Positions 22,986 to 35,672 of a stretch of DNA of 64,000 bases are shown piece by piece. This stretch comes from Lonicera japonica (lineage: Eukaryota > Streptophyta > Magnoliopsida > Dipsacales > Caprifoliaceae). Position numbers and translations under genes: made by a program. The first letter of the stretch is position 1. The number at the start of each line of letters is the position of its first letter. The notes beneath the pieces are model-generated. The model did no database searches. It was not told the origin of the DNA and saw only the letters and a program-made list of their open reading frames with translations. Location: assembly GCA_021464415.1 (NCBI GenBank), contig CM038469.1, positions 14,920,501 through 14,984,500 on the forward strand. Reading direction: 5' to 3'.

Positions 22986-25900
22986 ATGGCACGGCCACGG
23001 CAACAACGCTCACGCTGCTCCACAGCCGCCATCGTCGTCCTATGCCTCATGGTCGTTTCGTCGTCGTCGTCGTCCGAGCCTGAAGATTCCGATTCCTTTA
23101 TCCTCCGTTCACCTCTCGCCGGCGGTGGTAGCAACCGCCACGCTATGTTTTTTCCTCTATTTCTCTATCCTCCTCCTAATTCCTCACACAGCAGCTCCTC
23201 TGCCTCGCCCGGCGGTAGAAATTCACGTCGTTACATACTGAGATCTGATTCTCATCGCCCTAACGCTCGTATGGCTCTCCACGACGATCTCCTCCTCAAC
23301 GGGTAATTTACTCCCATTTTCTTCATTTCTAGATTTGCTTTTAGGATTCGGTCCCTCCCTGAATTATCCATGCCATGATATAAAGTAAAGATGCTTTCCA
23401 CAATCTCTCACTGCAATCTCTCACAGAATATATTATTTCCCGATATTTGTCACAATATCCACACCTCTTGCGATAGCTCAATCTCATTACTTGAGGTTAG
23501 GCGGTGTTGAGACTATAAATCCCACATCAGGAAATGATATTCTCTCAAAATAATATATAAAAATAAGGGACTACATGGATGCTCTCAAAGCAATATATAA
23601 AAATAAGGGACTACTTGGATGCTCCGAACACTAATAAATATGGTTTCATAAGGCAGAATTATGCCACACCTTACGGAATCCTAAATTTTTCTTTAATGTA
23701 ACTGAGATTGTTGGTGCAATTGACTGATGTTCTAGGTACTACACTACTCGGCTGTGGATCGGAAGTCCACCACAGAAATTCGCTCTTATTGTGGATACAG
23801 GGAGTACTGTTACTTACGTTCCATGCTCTACATGTGAACAGTGTGGCAAGCATCAGGTGAATTTTCAATTTGGATTTTAAAATTCAGTTTGGTGATGTTG
23901 ATGAAAATATGGTTTTGCTTTGGTGGTGGATTATCTGTAGTTATCTAAAAACAATCTAACCAAAAATCTTCAAATTTCGTTGGCCGACTTAAATTCACTT
24001 TATCATAACAGAAAGCATAATCATAGGCAGAAAATTGAGGCAGTGTTATAAGCATGTGTTTTACACCAAAAGTTAGAAGAGGTTAATTGGTAGTTATTTT
24101 CAGATGCAGAATTAAGCATTAAGATGCGCAAACTCACAACTTTTCTCTCCTGTTGTACCTTGTTAAATTTTCTTGACATGGATCTCTAGAAAACATAGTA
24201 TGGGTCCAAGTGAAATGCATTCAGCAATCAGCATTCAAAGCTACTAGGCTAAAACAAACAAAATCTATTCCGTGATTCATTTAGATATAAACAAACAAAC
24301 AAACTAACAAACAGATTGTGGAGCTGACATTCAGTATTCAACTATCAGAGGCTTCAAAAATCTAAAGGCGGGTTTGTGCATACCTGCTAACGTGCACAGG
24401 GAGCTAAGTAGCCAACAGTTGAAGAGATGATTGTAAAAGTTAGAAAAAGTAAACCTTGCAAAGATCAATCAAAAGATGTAGAGTGGTTTTGTTTATAAAT
24501 GAATTTCATTTTCTGTAAAATAAATTTTGTGCAAGCAGTGTGGTGGGTGACACGGTAGACTGTACTTCATGATTCTATCAGGTCTGTGTAAGCTTCAGGG
24601 ACACTAGTGCATCAGTCACTTTTTCTATGATTTAAAAACACTAAATATACAGCCATGTGCTTAGTATCTGCCTTGTTTTGTTTTCTTTCTTTCCACGCCC
24701 GGAGACTGAGTATCAAATTTTGTTTTCACCAGGACCCAAAGTTTCAGCCGGAATTGTCAAGCACCTACCAACCTGTGAAATGCAACCCTTCTTGCAATTG
24801 TGACAGTGATAGGGTGCAATGTGTTTATGACAGACAGTATGCTGAAATGAGTTCCAGCAGTGGTGTACTTGGTGAGGATATTATATCTTTTGGCAGCCAA
24901 AGTGAACTTTCACCCCAGCGTGCTGTTTTTGGTTGTGAAAATGTCGAAACTGGTGACCTTTACAGTCAACATGCTGACGGCATAATGGGTTTGGGCCGTG
25001 GTGATCTCAGTATTGTCGATCAGCTCGTTGACAGAGGTGTAATAAGTGATTCTTTCTCCCTATGTTATGGTGGAATGGATGTTGGTGGTGGTGCCATGGT
25101 TCTTGGTGGAATTTCACCCCCTGCGGATATGGTGTTTAGCAAGTCGGACCCTGTGCGCAGGTACGTTTTGTAAATATTATTCTAGCAGGGTTTGTTTGAT
25201 AAAAAAAAAACCTGGAAAATGATTGAAAACATTTAATTTTTATCAGAAGTTGGACGTAGAGTCAAGTGATTTGGTGAGACACTCTTCATCTATTCATCTT
25301 TTTTCATGGAAAATTATTCTTACTAATCCCCCAAAGAATTGGGTTTCATGGGAAAAGCAGGAAAGTAATATAACATCTCCCTGAACCACTCTGTTTTTCC
25401 AACTTCTCTTAAAAATTAGTATTGTTTTCAATCATTTTCCAACTTTTTATCAAACTCGCCCATAGATATGAAAACCGCATGTGTTTTTCTAATAAATACC
25501 TTTGATACATCTCACGCATTTACTCTAGTCTCGGGATGGCAACAGTCCCTATTACAATATTGAGCTGAAGGAGATACATGTTGCTGGGAAGGCGTTGCCT
25601 TTAAATCCAAGGGTTTTTGACGGAAAACATGGAACCGTCCTAGATAGTGGTACAACATATGCTTACCTACCAGAAGCAGTATTTGTGGCATTTAAGGATT
25701 CTGTAAGATTCACGTTTCTCAAGTTTTATCTTTATTGTGTTCAATTCCTGAGTTTGATTGATACTAAAGATATTTAAGCATAATTGAACTTTTTTATCTT
25801 CAAGATGCTTATTCTTGTGAAGTTGTGATGTAATAGAGTTCAATTAATGTTATGCTGTTCTTGTGTAACAGACAATAAACGGGCTTGGGCTCTTAGGTTC

Positions 25901-28900
25901 ATGATTCATTTACTTAATATTTGATACATTCTGGCATAGGGAAAGGCATTGATGTCTAAATACAATCGAACATATAAATTACTGGTAGGAGTAAACAAAA
26001 TACGCCTGGGAGCGTGGGCACTCCAATTCTTTTCTTTTCTTTAATTTAATCAAATGGATGGATGCTATTTTTTCCTTTCACTTAATTGGATCAAATTAAT
26101 GTCTAAATACAATCTGTTTTCAGTTGTTATTTTCTGAAAATTTGCTGCAACTTTTTCGAACATTAATTAAATCTTTCCATTTGAATATTTGTGACATTGT
26201 TGAATTTCAATTCTCCCAATTAGAATTGACTCTGAAGTGAATGAACCCTTGATGGAGGGACGGTGGGCATAAATCAACTCCATGGAGACTTTTTGTAGAA
26301 CTTTTTGCATAATTGGCTTACAGTTAACATATTTTATTTTGATTACCCTTTTCTCTCTTTAGTAATTTTTCCTTCTTCCCCATGCAGATCATGAAAGAAC
26401 TTCATTCCTTAAAGAAGATCCGTGGTCCTGACCCAAGTTACCATGATATTTGTTTCTCTGGTGCTGGAAGGTATTTGTTTGTAGCATAATAGGAACAAGT
26501 TAATGCAATCATATATATGGATTGATTAACTTGTGGTTGAGTCCTAGAGGGGCATATTTCTCTGACATAAAATAGTGACATTGCCAATTACTTAATGTAT
26601 TGTCATAAGTATGAATTTTGTATGGACCCCACACTCTAACCAATACATGGTGGCCACAGTAGATATGCCAGTTTTTTATGTCACACGCATATATGTCCAT
26701 CTAGAATTATTGATCTTTTTTGTAGCAAGTAATGTTAAATCTTGATTTTTTTCTTCAGTGATGTTTCCCAACTCTCAAAAACGTTTCCAACCGTTGATAT
26801 GGTATTTGGAAGTGGACAGAAACTGTCACTATCTCCTGAAAATTACTTATTCAGGGTAAGCATCTGATAAGAAACAACTGTTTTCAATTATTTTCCAAAA
26901 CACTCATATCTTTCTCCAATTTCTCATAAAAATTTAGTATTGTTTTCAATTATTTTCCAACTTTTTTTTTTTTATCAAAGCGGCCTTAAGGAAACATATT
27001 TTCTTTTGGCTCTCGATTTGCATGCTTCCGATTTCCAACATGCACCGATTCCCATTCTCTGTTTATTCATTCATCTCCATATATAGCATTCAAAGGTGCA
27101 AGGAGCATATTGCCTCGGAATTTTCCAGAATGGAAAGGATCCAACCACTCTTTTAGGAGGTATCTTATACTTTACCAACAATCTATTCTTGAAATTTTCA
27201 TCTCTATTAGTCTATTTTCCGTCTTATGACAAAAAAAATTCCCCCTTGAATATTAAAAAGCTGATGTCGTTTCCTTTCTTTTAATCAGTACTTTTGGGAA
27301 TTTTTTATAATGTCTATCAAATTTTGTAACAGGAATCATTGTGCGTAATACATTTGTAATGTATGATCGTGAACATGAAAAGATAGGATTTTGGAAAACT
27401 AATTGTTCTGACTTATGGGAAAGACTTAACGTTTCTACTGCGCCTTCCCCACTGCCTTCAAATAGAACGAATTCAACTATGGAGCCACCTGCATTTGCTC
27501 CTGCTGGACCTCCACAGTATGTCCCTCCAGGTATATTAAGTAACCTTTGAGTTGCATTCTATTTAGATAGCCTAGTCTACCCTATAATTTGAACTTTTGA
27601 AGTAAACTGTAAAAGTATGACAAAAATGATAGATGGCCCAGTGATTAAACGTGAGCGTAGATTGCTTCAAAATGAAGGTTCAATTTATGTTGCAATATTT
27701 TTATTTTTTTATGAAAAAAAAAACCCTAAAAAAACTGCAACGGTAAAATAGACATTTCAAAAATATGACCTAGCTTCATTTGGCGGTTGAAAGTAGTCCT
27801 TGCTTTATATGATAGTATAGAACTATAGATAATACATCCTGCTTATCGATTTGTGTCATGCTAGAAGGCTTGATTTAAATTGATTTTCAATCTAAATCAA
27901 GACTTCGGTTTTCGTTTCCATGTATTGCTTCACTTTAGATATCTATAGCATTATATTTACGTTTTCTTTTTGTTTGTATGAATTTCACATACCACACATA
28001 TTGAAGAAATTCAGAATCAATACTGCTGTTTATTGTCTCAGTCACATTTGACACTCATGTCATCTCTCTCTCTGCAACATTTTGCTAATTTTATCAGTTA
28101 TCAAGCTCAAGAATACAATTCTTCTATAGATTTTGGCTTGGTGCACATTAGCTACCCTCTTGTGAAATTCCACCTTTGGGCTCTCGAAAGGTTTTTTTTT
28201 TTTTTTTTTTTTGCTGTTTTAGGATTTTTTTTTTTGATTACGAGTTTTAGGATATTTTTAATTGTAATAACTTGAAATAGGGGCCTCAGATTTTATTTTT
28301 GTTAACTCTGAGTCTGAGCTTTTTTTTAGTGTAGCGAATACATAGGCATAATTTTACGTTTCCATATATTTAAAAATATGAGGGCATTTCCATCATTTTT
28401 TGCCCCTTGTAGTATGTTCTAGCAGTGGGTCTCCTTCTGTATATATTCTCTTTCTGTAACCAAAGTACCAAACCAGCCTTTTATAGTTGAATTCTTTTCT
28501 GCTCCAAGTCTTGGAATTCTCTTGGTAATTAGCAAAGCTTAGTAGAATCTTGTATCCATTTCCTATTACCAAAAAATTGAAGACATAACTCGACTTTTGT
28601 CTTCAATTTTGCTGTGAATTTTTCTACATTCCCTATGCTTAATCTGCGTCCATTTTGGCTCTCAATAATGACTTCACGGGTAACAGTTAAGAAAAAAATT
28701 TAATTTCTTAAAGTTTCAAGCTAATTTTCACCTATGGAAATGAAAGAATATCTAAGTAAAAAGATTCATGTCCTCATTAGTCATTTCCTATATTTGCAGG
28801 GGAAATAAAAGTCGGAGTCATAACATTCTCTATGTCATTGAATGTTAAGTACTCGGACCTTAAGCCTTCCATCACAGATCTTGTGCAGTATATGGCCCGG

Positions 28901-30113
28901 GAATTAGATGTAAATGCTTCCCAGGTAGATTAATTTTTTATTTTAATGCATAAATTTTGATCTTTAATTATTTTACTACTCCGTTCTCACGCACTTGAAA
29001 GCTCATTTTACATTTGATGAATGCTTTCAGGTCCATGTGCTGGATTTTGAATCCAAAGGAAACGATTCCCTCATAAGATGGGCCATTTCCCCAGCAGGAT
29101 CTGCAGAATATATTTCCAATACCAGTGCAATGGTAAGTTTTTGCCTTCTTGAACTTTTGAGAAGTTACTTTTGTCAGGATTAGAACTATTTGCGCTTATT
29201 CAATATGCCTGTTGGCATTGCAGAGTATTGTTAGCCGGTTAGCTGAAAATCGTGTCCATCTTCCTGAAACTTATGGAAGTTATAAGTTTTTCGATTGGAA
29301 TATCGAGGCTCAATCAAAACGGTAATCTTAAGTTTTGTGTCTGTTTTTCCTATTTTACAATATCTCTTGTTTGTTTTGCTTCAAGTTTCTAACTGACCTA
29401 ACGACACAGTTGGTTTAGAGTAACCTGGACCAACCCGCAAAGCATATAAGAATTCTCTTTATATGTCATCTCTCTCCCTCTTTCCCTGACATAGAGGAAA
29501 GCTATGGAAAGAACAAAACATGTACTTGAAAGATAGTTTGCCTCCTACGATTATGTAGAGTTCCTTAAATGGGAAGGAAATATGTGGAGAGAAAATACAG
29601 AAGAAAACTGCCATCTGCCAAACATTAAAAATAGATTATGCTCTATTAATGCCAAAGATAGAAATCATCCTGGAATTGACGGAAGTCAATTCTGAATTTA
29701 CTAGCACAACCTATTACCAAATCTGATCCTGCCCCATGAATAGTAAGATTGCAGATTTTGGGGGCCTAAACAATGGAATTTGGGCGATTTCAGATCTAAC
29801 AGTCTTGGCCCCACGAGATTCTGGGCCTGGCTGGCTTGCTAAGATCTAGTGTGTGGCCAAATAATCTTCTGCCGCCAACTCTCTCTCTCTCACATCTCTG
29901 GTTTTTTTCTCTTTTTTTTTTTTTGCACTGATGCGCAGGTCATGGTGGCAGCAGTATCACTATATTTTGATAGGAGCAATTTTGGTAACATTAGTTCTCG
30001 GATTATCGGTTACTGGGGCATGGTTTGTTTGGAAACGTAGGCAGCAACAATCCCCTATTGCATACAAGCCTGTGGACTCGGTTGTCCCCGAGCAAGAAAT
30101 GCAACCCCTATAA
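22986..30113 (+). CDS. Membrane-anchored aspartic protease (pepsin family A1), 12 exons
   Basis: Exons: 22986-23302, 23736-23856, 24733-25160, 25546-25702, 26388-26470, 26759-26855, 27087-27159, 27333-27530, 28800-28924, 29031-29132, 29224-29321 and 29939-30113, all with GT-AG introns and matching phases, giving 657 residues. The ATG at 22986 opens a signal peptide (hydrophobic residues about 13-25). The catalytic motifs are VDTGSTVTYV (Asp126) and LDSGTTYAYL (Asp322). A Cys-rich loop follows the first lobe start, and the flap Tyr lies in QYAEMSSSSG. The protease fold ends near 447, followed by a Pro/Ser-rich linker with N-glycosylation sequons (to 491), a folded-looking juxtamembrane region (492-599), a transmembrane helix (about 608-631) and a short cytoplasmic tail. 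It resembles plant aspartic protease-like proteins of about 630 residues with the same C-terminal anchor. It probably acts in the secretory path or at the cell surface; the substrate is unknown. No exon contains a stop or frameshift. Confidence 0.92.
25188..25461. mobile_element. MITE in intron 3 of the aspartic protease gene
   Basis: GGGTTTGTTTGATAAAAA at 25188 and the complement of TTTTTATCAAACTCGCCC ending at 25461 form inverted ends. The similarity continues inward through TGGAAAATGATTGAAAACA. It is 274 bases long and has no ORF. No clear target duplication is visible. It does not disturb the splice sites. Confidence 0.65.
26870..26985. repeat. Partial copy of the intron MITE family, in intron 6
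   Basis: AGTATTGTTTTCAATTATTT followed by TTCCAACTTTT and ATCAAAGCGGCC matches the right end of the element at 25188-25461. A shorter, imperfect TGTTTTCAATTATTTTCC also occurs at 26880. Confidence 0.5.
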
Positions 30114-30485
30114 AACCCACAAAAGTAACCTTTTGGCCCAATATATACAATGTCTATATATTGATGCCAAAAAATATTGGCGCTGTCATTTTTTACTTGT
30201 AGTGACTGATTTTTGTAAACCATAGCTGGCCAGATTGATGAGAATTTTGTGAAGCCAAAATACATACCTTCTTGCGCTTTTGTTATAATGTTTCATTGAG
30301 AACTGGGAATAGTAGTAGAAATGTAAAGGTTAAGTGCTCAGGTTTGGTTATGTCACATATATGAATTTGTATGTGAATATTTTGTAAGGTATCATTGAAT
30401 TACAAGCTTGACCAATAAGTCACATTCACAAAGTTACTTTATATCTACGTATTTTTTCAATAAAAACTAGTGAAGTGCAATGATT
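30114..30485 (+). promoter_or_regulatory. 3' untranslated region with AATAAA poly(A) signal
   Basis: AATAAA at 30459-30464 lies 346 bases after the stop codon in AT-rich sequence. An earlier weak signal, TATAATG, is near 30283. The end of the transcript is estimated. Confidence 0.4.
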
Positions 30486-31004
30486 TCTTGGTTTATTGTA
30501 ATCTTTGTTGTTTATGCTCCTAAGGAGAATTACCCAGGGTTTTGCATAGGATATTTTTATTGGCTAGGTTCATGACCTATAAAGGAAAAAGATAAATCTG
30601 CTTTGAAATTTGAGAGAGAGAAAGTGATCACAGGTTGAAATGTATTTACGAATGTTTTTGGAATTTTTTTGGGCTATATGGCATTGCTATCTCATCTATA
30701 TTTAATAATATAACTTATTTCCAGTTGTAAAATTTATTCATTGATTTTGTTTCAAATAAAAAGCAGCTCTAATTTAACACGTCTTACAAAAGAAAATTGA
30801 AACTTTTAATTAAAGATGTAGAGTAGTACAATTACAAGTTTTAGATTTATTTTTTTTAGATCGTGGTTCCGGTTTGTTGTGTGATGGAGATTTTAAGGTA
30901 TATTCTTCTAATGCTGCTTTAGGCGCGCGCTGATTGATCAATCATTTTCTATAATGGGTGGTGGTGGTTTGGCGTAGAAGGCTGTAGCTTCTTCGGCCTT
31001 GACA
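30486..31004. other. Intergenic sequence without gene
   Basis: Nothing recognisable beyond short purine tracts. Confidence 0.4.
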
Positions 31005-31797
31005 GGGCTCGTTTGGTTGGAGTTTTTGAGGATTCCTAGAATCCTAAATTCCATTCCATGAGGATTATTTTGTTTGGTTGAAGTTTTAGCTAGGAATTTA
31101 GGATTCCTAGGAATCATAAATTCCCCCATTTTGCCAAAATCTATTCCCTTATGAATTGGGAGGAATCTTGGATTCCCAATTTGAGGAATCCTTTTTTTTT
31201 GTCCAAAAATTGTTTTTTTTTTTAGAAAATGAAAAAAAAAATTCAAAAATATTTTTTTCCCAGAAAGTGAAATTTTTTTTTCCAGAAAATGAAAAAAATT
31301 ATTTTTTCCCAAAAATGAAAAAAAAAAAAATTTCCAGAAAATGAAAAAAAAAATTCCCAGAAAATTAAAAATATTATTTTTTCCCCAGAAAGTGAAAAAA
31401 ATTATTTTTTTCCAGAAAATGAAAAAAAAACAAATTTCCCAGAAAATTAAAAAAAATATTTTTTCCCAGAAAAAGAAAAAAAAAATTTCCCAGAAAATTA
31501 AAAATTTTATTTTTTCCCCAGAAAGTGAAAAAAATAAAATTTCCAGAAAATGAAAAAAAATATTTTTTTCCCTAAAAATGAAAAAAATTATTTCTCCCCA
31601 GAAAATGAAAAAAAAAATGTTTCTCCCAGTAAATGAAAAAAAAAATCCAGAAAATTTAAAAAAATAATTTGCCGAGTTCATTCCTAAAACTCCAACCAAA
31701 CGAGCATTAATGGAATCCAATAAAGGATGCCAGGAATAAAGGTTTCCTGGCATCTAGAATGCCAATTCCATTCCTAAAACTCGAACCAAACGAGCCC
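31005..31797. mobile_element. PIF/Harbinger-like MITE, copy 2, inverted relative to copy 1
   Basis: It starts GGGCTCGTTTGGTTGG and ends CCAAACGAGCCC. Its right end (31680-31797) is the reverse complement of the left end of copy 1 (20467-20585), including the inner GCTCGTTTGGTTGGAG end. The centre is the same homopolymer array of AAAATGAAAAAAA and TTTTCCCAGAAA units. The flanking bases (ACA, TGA) do not form the TTA duplication seen at copy 1. The long Phe- or Lys-rich ORFs here are artefacts of the array. Confidence 0.8.
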
Positions 31798-33392
31798 TGA
31801 AGGCAGAAGCGAGAGAGGCATGTTTCTTAGCTGCTACTCGCAGACGCGCATTTTAAAGGATATCTCTATTTGCAGTGACTTTATAGCTCCGTTTAATTAT
31901 AACATGAAAAAAGAAAATAAAATACTTGATTTGGTAAGAAATTAAAAAATAAGTTGAAACATATGATAAAATACTTTTTATTACGTGCTTATTTTATTGT
32001 AGATCCTCCGTCTTTAATAATTTTTTGTGAAAAAATTTTCTTGATCAACCACCAAGAAAAATTTCTCCATGGAAAAAGTTACAAATTAAGAAGATATCTC
32101 ATCACATATCTCAATTTATTTTTTAGTTTCTCACAAAAATTAACTACTTTTTTTTTATATTGTTATCAAACGAAATATAAGATTTTTTGTCTCCCTATCT
32201 AGCATCGTGTTGGATCTTGATCCCCTGGGAGATAAAGGGCGGCTCTCACTAATGTTAAAAGCTAGGCCGAGGATATTGGATTGTTAGAATAGTTTATGTT
32301 CGATCTCTCCATGTGAATTGAAGCATTGGACGTATGCGCCCCCGTTCTCAGTTGCAGGGGTATTTTAGTTTTTGGTCGTAGTGAAAATTAGGAAACTCAA
32401 ATTTAAATCTAAATTGAATTTAAAATTTTGGTTTTAGTTTTTAAATCTTTTAAATCCAAACTCGAATTAAAATTTTTGATTTAGTTTTGGTTCCATTTTA
32501 TTAATTTTTTATATAGGGAAAATGCCTCAAGTCATTGTTTGAGTACCAGGCAAAAAATAGATAAATTGTAAAATGACACTTATTTTGGTCAGAAATATAA
32601 TAATTCTATACCTACTATTACTTATTTTAAATAGGAAAAAAAATCAACTCTTACATTTACAGAATAATTCTAATATTCATGATAAATCAAAGGGTCGGCT
32701 CTCATCGGAGATTGTACATTTTAGTAACATAAAGTTTTAGATAGTAAATTAATATTATTTTTGAGTCATATATGCAATCGTTCGATTTTGTTCGGTTTGG
32801 TGGTACGTTGCCTCAACCCAAACCTGAACTAAATATATTCGATTTTTAATTTTTTTTTGGGTTCGGTTTTAATAGATCGCTATAATTCGGTAGTGCGATT
32901 TTTGAATTCGCCATAACACCCCTATCCAGCTATTGGATTTGTGTCTAAAATGTCTCTTCTGTTGTATTTTGCTTTTGTTTTACTGTGCATAAAAAAAACA
33001 AAAAACAAAAAAATAATTGGTTGATTGAAAGAAGGTTCGGCGGTTGAAAGAATATGGTATATTGGTCAACGGAGACTTCATAAGGATTAACGTCCAAAAT
33101 GGAGGACGTTATTAGATCAGACATGCACATGCCAATACTCAAATTTATTTTATTTTACAAATCAGAATAATTTTAAACCACAATTCTTTCCACTTCTTAG
33201 TTTTTGGGTGCTTCAACAATCTTTTTTTTTTTTTTTTTTTTTTTTAACTATTCTTCTTTTTTATGGCTTTCAATAAGGTGTATTATATCATATTAAATTT
33301 TAGACTAATTTTCGCTCGCAAATTAAAATAATTGCCATAGCTTGTCCATCGCTATTGGCGTTCGGAGGCATGATAATATGATGGAATTTTTT
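31798..33392. other. Intergenic sequence; possible hAT-like remnant at 32356-32925
   Basis: No gene is recognisable. CAGGGGTATTTTAG near 32356 and the complement of CATAACACCCCTA near 32915 look like imperfect hAT-type ends around a degenerate, T-rich, partly repetitive interior. No target duplication supports this. Confidence 0.35.
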
Positions 33393-33560
33393 TAGGCGGT
33401 ATTATTTACGCCTCCAAATTTATTACAAACACCCCCTTCTATAATTTAACTAAAAATACAATTTATATTGCATGATATTAGGCGAATGCTTAGTAACATA
33501 TTTTCCATATTTATCTTTATTGCATGATATTAGGTGAGTGCTTATCAACACATTTTCCAT
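33393..33560. repeat. Partial hAT-type MITE (family of 20156-21368)
   Basis: GGCGGTATTATTTACGCCTC followed by a run ending in TTACAAACACC matches the left end of the 20156 element. Two TGCATGATATTAGG blocks follow near 33468 and 33522. No right end is found. Confidence 0.55.
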
Positions 33561-33689
33561 ATTTGAGCCGAAATTATGTGAATGGACTCCCTTACTTATA
33601 TACTCATGTTGAGTTTTACAATTTATCTATGTTGGATCAATGGTTTGACCCAACCATTCTTAACAATCTAATCATAAATCCACTTCTTA

Positions 33690-34040
33690 CTTAGGTAACA
33701 AAACTCACAGCCAGACCTCCTCTAGCTGCTCTAGCAGTACGCCCAACACGATGAACATAGTCCCTTGAATACTTACAGTGATTGACCAATTATGTTTTGC
33801 TAAAACTATGTGTAACAAACTTGCAAAGTGTTGTAAAACAAATATTTGTGAAATACAGCAAGCCTGTAAGAATATCCAAACCACGGATGGCAACATTAGT
33901 CGCAAGCAATGTCAAGACTTTTCTAGACTTGAATTGATATAGTGCAGCAAGCCTTAAGTACTGGGAATTGTATGAATGTAAAGCAGCGACTTCAACGTCT
34001 AGCTCATCCAGCAATAAACTCAGAAGATAATAACTCCTGA
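33690..34040 (-). pseudogene. DEAD-box RNA helicase (RH36/DDX49-like), C-terminal fragment
   Basis: From 34014 downward the strand encodes LLDELDVEVAALHSYNSQ, then a decayed motif V (LLATNVAIRGLDI), an insertion of about 60 bases with a stop, and an intact motif VI, YVHRVGRTARA, with GGLAVSFV near 33690-33760. Such helicases remodel RNA in the nucleolus during ribosome assembly. This piece is collinear with the fragments at 39155-39451 and 46021-46318. The residues after SFV are absent. Asn in LLATNVA replaces the usual Asp. It is a relic. Confidence 0.8.
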
Positions 34041-35010
34041 TTAAACATTACACATATATAAGGTGAAAGTCCAACTACAAATTGAAAAATGCTACTTGGA
34101 TTATAAGGCAAGAGGTGTATTGAAAGAGAAGTGATAGTCGATTAAAAATATAAAGACAAATAAATCCTAAGAAACTATACTTGTAGGTCAAAAACGATGG
34201 CAGATCGAACGCCTATATCTTAAGATGGCATCGACTAATGAATTAATCTGCTCCGCCAACCATGAGCATGCACGTGGCCGTCCACGTTAGCAACCAAACC
34301 TGCCGTTGTGAAAAGAGCTCGAGACCTCTGCCTGAGTGGCAAAGCCCTACCTGAGTGCCACCTGCTGACCCAAGCTTTGGGAGTTTGGGCGACCAGCCAA
34401 CAATGATCGTTTTTACATAATGAGATTTAGAGCTCAAAGACCAGAGCTCTCCCAACGAGCTCTAAAACTCTTTGGCCAACCACTGTGTCAGAAAAAGGTA
34501 TAGACAGTACGGACGACTACTACTAAGTCCACCAACGCTGTAGAACCTCCCTCAACTTCATTAAATGTATACCAATTGCATTTAATGCACCAAAATATAT
34601 GGAGAAGTAAGGTCAGAGTCGGTGATGTCTAGGAATGGCCTCAGACCTACTCTAATAGCTCCTTCACGCGTTTCCTCTCTGTCATATATATGTGAAAAGC
34701 ATTTACTTCTTCCGCCAACAAGGTAACCAAGCAACGAATAGTTAGCAATTGAGAAAGACTTGAACATCCAAGCTTTTATCACAAGACAAAGAGAGATAGA
34801 GCTAAAAAAGCTCACGACAGAGCCCCTAGTATAGAGAATGTAAAACTTGTATGGCTTAGTAATATCTTTGTTGTAATCTTGAAAGAATAAAATAGTATAG
34901 AGACTTTGTCAGCTTATAACGTAAACTCATTTATCAAAATACAAGGCAGCCCGAGCTTCTAACTCTATTCTCAAAGAGGAGGACTAACCCATATTTTCAT
35001 ATGAGGCTAA
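34041..35010. other. Helicase intron remnant plus unidentified, possibly LTR-derived, sequence
   Basis: About 1 kb between the helicase fragment and the gypsy-like element. The part from 34700 to 34950 (gagatagagc, cagagcccctagtatagag, aataaaatag) resembles the transcribed end of a plant LTR, but I find no partner or boundaries. Confidence 0.3.
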
Positions 35011-35015
35011 CCTCC

Positions 35016-35659
35016 TGATGTGATCGACCCTAACCTTCCTTAGCCAAGAAATTATAAGAGGTTTTTACATTCAGTGTAGCCACGCCGAAGTTGTTTTCTA
35101 GTGTGTTCTCACGACCGGCTGGTGGAATAATTTAATTAGTTTTATTTATTTACTTTATATTTCTTAAAAGCCCAAGGATTATTATTATTTAGAGTATTGT
35201 CATGTTAGGAATGTATTGGGCTTATTTTAGAGTATTTATTAGTTTCCTTATTGCATTAGAATTATTTTAAATGTTATTTTTCTTTTTTTAAAATAGGAAT
35301 TAGTTTCCATATTGTTTTAGGAAACTAATTAGCTGCATTATCTCCTATTTAAATGAGTTCTTTTCACTGTATTAGAAAGACTTGGATAAATATAATAAGA
35401 GTGTTTTCACTTTTAAGTTCTTAAAAACTTGTTGAATGATTTCGAATGATTTATTCGTATTATTCTTGACTTATCAATTAATCATTCACAATCAATTATG
35501 GCATCTTTGACTACACTAAAGTTCACACCTTCATTATAGGTGTTGGGTTGAAGTTTATCTTCCATCTATCGTCCAATTCTAAAGTTCTAGTCTGTTTATA
35601 AACTATGGGTCAAGGATTCACAAACAACCTGGTTAGGAGTACGATTCGGTATCGCGTCA
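35016..35659 (+). repeat. 5' LTR of a non-autonomous gypsy-like element
   Basis: It starts TGATGTGATC and ends in GCGTCA before the primer binding site, 644 bases in all. It matches 38468-39061. The element is flanked by CCTCC at 35011-35015 and 39062-39066, a perfect 5-bp target duplication. Confidence 0.88.
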
Positions 35660-35660
35660 T

Positions 35661-35672
35661 TGGTATCAGAGC
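35661..35672 (+). other. Primer binding site (initiator Met tRNA)
   Basis: TGGTATCAGAGC lies one base after the 5' LTR. Confidence 0.85.

Noticed and set aside
22801..23241. ORF overlapping the first exon of the protease gene in another frame, and its minus-strand shadow
   Set aside because: The 22986 frame has the signal peptide and splices into the protease; the other frames have no match.
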